NCBI GenBank assembly: GCA_031556375.1
Contig: JAVBTA010000011.1
Span: 124,001-188,000, forward strand
Direction: 5' to 3'
Length of the DNA stretch: 64,000 nt
Source of the DNA: BNXB01 sp031556375
GTDB lineage: Bacteria; Bacteroidota; Bacteroidia; Bacteroidales; Azobacteroidaceae
The position numbers and the translations under genes are program-made. The number at the start of each line of letters is the position of its first letter. Within the stretch, counting starts at the first letter, position 1. Under the pieces are notes generated by a model. The model was given only the letters and a program-made list of their open reading frames with translations, was not told where the DNA came from and ran no database searches. This document shows, one piece after another, positions 61,947 to 64,000 of this stretch.

Positions 61947-64000
61947 TGACCATAATTTTTGTCGCGACACCTTCCTTTCCATCAGGAGTGGAAGCCAATA
62001 CCAGATAAATTCCACTGGTTACTTTTTGTCCGTTGCGTTTAGTACAGTTCCAGGTAAACTGACCTCCGGCAGAAAGGCCTTGTGTAATCAAATTACCATT
62101 CAAGTCGGTAATTTTCACAGTAGAATTAGCCATTAGTCCTGTAATGACAACCATATTGTCAGTGGCCGGACGAACCGGATTCGGATAAGCATATACATTT
62201 GAATAGTCTGTCTTGCCGACAATTGCATCACCCATATAGGACACCAAGCCTTTGTCCGTGCCGATAAAAACTTCTCCTGTATTGTTATCTATTGCAATAG
62301 AATTAATTACATCCGAAATCAGCATGCTGTTTTCGGTCGTGAAATTCGTAACTTTAATATCGTCCCCATTAATATCAATACAAAAAACACCATCACCACC
62401 TGTACCAAACCATTTACGGTTGCCTCCATCGACTGCTATTGCTGTAACTTTTTCGCCATAAAGAAGGTAATATGGTTCCGAAGAATCGCCGGAAATAACA
62501 ACGCGGTTACATCTTCCCTGGTTTACCTGATTGGGACTTGAGAATGAAATAGGTCCATTATCCGTGCCCACCCAGATAGTTCCGTTCAAATCTTCTGCAA
62601 CACAGTAAAAACCTTTAGCATTGACATTATTCTGCTGTTGATCATAAAACGTTTGTGAATAATAGTTGAATTGATTTTCACCAACATCATTAAAAACTAA
62701 AACTCCGGCTTTATTCCGTGGGATATTTACCCATTTCCGGTTATTTTTATCAATCAGTATATGTTGAACAAGTGCCGAGCTACTTGTCATATTTTCAAAA
62801 AATAAGTTAGACCATTGATTATCCGACGAAAATATATCAATACAATCATGTGCCTCTGTATTAGCCATGTAAAGGTTATTCGATTTATCATAAGCCAATC
62901 CATCTACACGAATAGATGCATAATCATTGGGAGTTGACCATTCCAGCGTACTATTTCCTTGGGTATACCGTTGCACGAGTTGATTATCCTGAAACTCATA
63001 AAGTCCTTCTCCCCAACTGGATACAAAATAATGACCGGAATTACGCGGATCTACAATCGCTGATGTAAAATCCAGACAGCGTATCCCTGTTTTCTTTTCT
63101 ATCTCCTTCTCATTAAAATTAAACCACGAGTCTTTTTCATAAACCATCAGGGTTCCCGGAGAATTACTTCTTTGCCCACTCCCCCCCCCTACAGAGCCGC
63201 CTGTAACTAACAATTTGTTTTGACTGAAAGTCAGGTAATAAGCTAAATCCCGTCTAGGACTATTAATTTTTATACCTGCAGTATTTACGGTATACGTACT
63301 TGCATTACCTTCTTTCTTGACACTCATCAATCCGGTCGAATCGGCAGCAATCCAGAAATTTGTTTTATCATTAAGAGAATTAACTCCATATGCATTAATA
63401 GGAAGGGAAGCATCTTCATGTGTGAGGCTTGTAAAAAATGCAATATACCCCAATCCTGTCAATACCAATTGATTCTGATTTACAGAAAGTTGCCTAAAAA
63501 CGCCTCCTTGTATTTGATGATTCACACCATCAGTTCCCTTGTAAAAGACTCCTGTTCCTGGTCGATAATGTACTATCTGATTGTCATAAACCAGAAGCTT
63601 TTTAATTTTTTTATCCTCTTCTGGCGAAACAATATTATATTGACTCCAATTGTTTTTATCAGCTAGATTCGCTGTCAGTAATCCACGATAGACTCCGTCT
63701 TCTCTTGCAGAATAAAGGTACTGCTCTGAACGACAAACGGATGCAGTCCTTTTATTTAACGGATATGTAGCTTTTACTTCCAATTTCTTCAAATCAAGAA
63801 CAACAATTCCAAATGCTGTTGAAAGATATGCCAAGTGCCCATCAATCTCCAGATTATTTATGGTTTTATCCTGGAAATTCAGATTATCTTTCAATGATGC
63901 AATATTTGTAAATCCATTATTCGTAAGAATATCAATGTTTGAATTTTGTCCGTAAACAAGTACCAAAGCCCCGGCCTCAAGACTATAAGCCATATAAGAA
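61939..64000 (-). CDS. porZ: PorZ-like type IX secretion beta-propeller protein (5' end beyond window)
   Basis: At least 686 residues; the frame is open to the right edge, so the N-terminus and signal peptide are missing. Two-component-regulator-type propeller repeats fill most of it: GVNSLNDKTNFWIAADSTGLM, DLNGTIWVGTDNGP, GGNRKWFGTGGDGVF, NNTGEVFIGTDKGL. A C-terminal T9SS domain (YPNPVRPATDNMVV, KITDLNGNLITQG, GIYLVLASTPDGKEG, IMVIK) ends it. This architecture is that of PorZ, the T9SS attachment-complex protein. A hybrid sensor or other propeller cargo is less likely as no kinase follows. A run of nine G encodes VGGGS. Confidence 0.78.
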   Translation of the reverse strand, partial: SYMAYSLEAGALVLVYGQNSNIDILTNNGFTNIASLKDNLNFQDKTINNLEIDGHLAYLSTAFGIVVLDLKKLEVKATYPLNKRTASVCRSEQYLYSAREDGVYRGLLTANLADKNNWSQYNIVSPEEDKKIKKLLVYDNQIVHYRPGTGVFYKGTDGVNHQIQGGVFRQLSVNQNQLVLTGLGYIAFFTSLTHEDASLPINAYGVNSLNDKTNFWIAADSTGLMSVKKEGNASTYTVNTAGIKINSPRRDLAYYLTFSQNKLLVTGGSVGGGSGQRSNSPGTLMVYEKDSWFNFNEKEIEKKTGIRCLDFTSAIVDPRNSGHYFVSSWGEGLYEFQDNQLVQRYTQGNSTLEWSTPNDYASIRVDGLAYDKSNNLYMANTEAHDCIDIFSSDNQWSNLFFENMTSSSALVQHILIDKNNRKWVNIPRNKAGVLVFNDVGENQFNYYSQTFYDQQQNNVNAKGFYCVAEDLNGTIWVGTDNGPISFSSPNQVNQGRCNRVVISGDSSEPYYLLYGEKVTAIAVDGGNRKWFGTGGDGVFCIDINGDDIKVTNFTTENSMLISDVINSIAIDNNTGEVFIGTDKGLVSYMGDAIVGKTDYSNVYAYPNPVRPATDNMVVITGLMANSTVKITDLNGNLITQGLSAGGQFTWNCTKRNGQKVTSGIYLVLASTPDGKEGVATKIMVIK
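63181..63189 (-). repeat. Poly-G tract (G9 on the coding strand) in the PorZ-like gene
   Basis: Nine consecutive C on the plus strand, coding for VGGGS in frame. Homopolymers of this length slip during replication, so the reading frame may be phase-variable. Confidence 0.7.

Noticed and set aside
61939..64000. Hybrid two-component sensor with propeller domain
   Set aside because: No membrane segment, kinase or receiver after the propeller; the C-terminus is a T9SS sorting domain.

Overview
The window is a low-GC chromosomal segment from a Bacteroidales-type member of the Bacteroidota. Three lines of evidence support this. Many genes are preceded by the Bacteroidota sigma-ABfr -7 box (TAnnTTTG, several with a TTTG element 19 nt upstream). 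Family content is typical: NVEALA peptides, 6-bladed beta-propeller lipoproteins, DUF5686, DUF4252, LemA, an FtsI with a C-terminal PASTA domain, and a murein ligase set of meso-DAP type. Type IX secretion (T9SS) is present, shown by a PorZ-like protein and a secreted esterase with a T9SS C-terminal sorting domain. The genus cannot be fixed from the sequence; a T9SS-positive gut or oral genus such as Parabacteroides, Dysgonomonas or Odoribacter would fit. No rRNA, tRNA, CRISPR array or insertion sequence was seen.

Layout. 1-6.2 kb: enolase (cut by the window edge), pyruvate:ferredoxin oxidoreductase and an AAA_14/DUF4143 ATPase. 6.3-12.9 kb: a cell-wall recycling neighbourhood (murQ, a BadF-type amino-sugar kinase, a NamZ-type exo-muramidase and an L-Ala-D/L-Glu epimerase). 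It is interrupted by an oppositely oriented island of two NVEALA peptides plus a beta-propeller lipoprotein. 12.9-16.3 kb: dps, a DedA membrane protein and a decayed outer-membrane beta-barrel gene. 16.3-34.1 kb: the whole dcw cell-division/peptidoglycan cluster on the minus strand (mraZ, rsmH, ftsL, ftsI, murE, [AAA ATPase + DUF4435 protein], mraY, murD, ftsW, murG, murC, ftsQ, ftsA, ftsZ, yqeY). 34.4-41 kb: lplA, a DUF1080-PHP lipoprotein, an FKBP lipoprotein, lemA, glyS, radC and efp, then rpmH divergently. 41.2-49.6 kb: PASTA protein, rluD, ddl, acyltransferase, nadE, a CapA-NlpC/P60 fusion and a FabH-like ketosynthase. 49.8-64 kb: T9SS-exported esterase, DUF5686 protein, cupin, rnz-queE-queD, CPA1 antiporter, an ECF sigma operon, a START-like protein, alanine dehydrogenase, an RsmF-like methyltransferase and the PorZ-like gene (cut by the right edge).

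Most noteworthy: (1) a two-gene AAA ATPase + DUF4435 (Toprim-like) module sits between murE and mraY with gaps of 2, 9 and 13 nt. The pair matches the architecture of the PARIS (AriA/AriB) anti-phage system but is embedded in the essential cell-wall operon. (2) A GC-rich structured repeat occurs twice in the dcw region with compensatory base changes, and in one copy the murG stop codon lies in the hairpin loop. (3) The NVEALA island. (4) Possible phase-variation tracts: G9 in the PorZ-like gene, and six 10-bp repeats inside the RNA methyltransferase. Start codons were moved downstream of the longest open frame wherever a -7 box or a neighbour's stop codon decided the matter.
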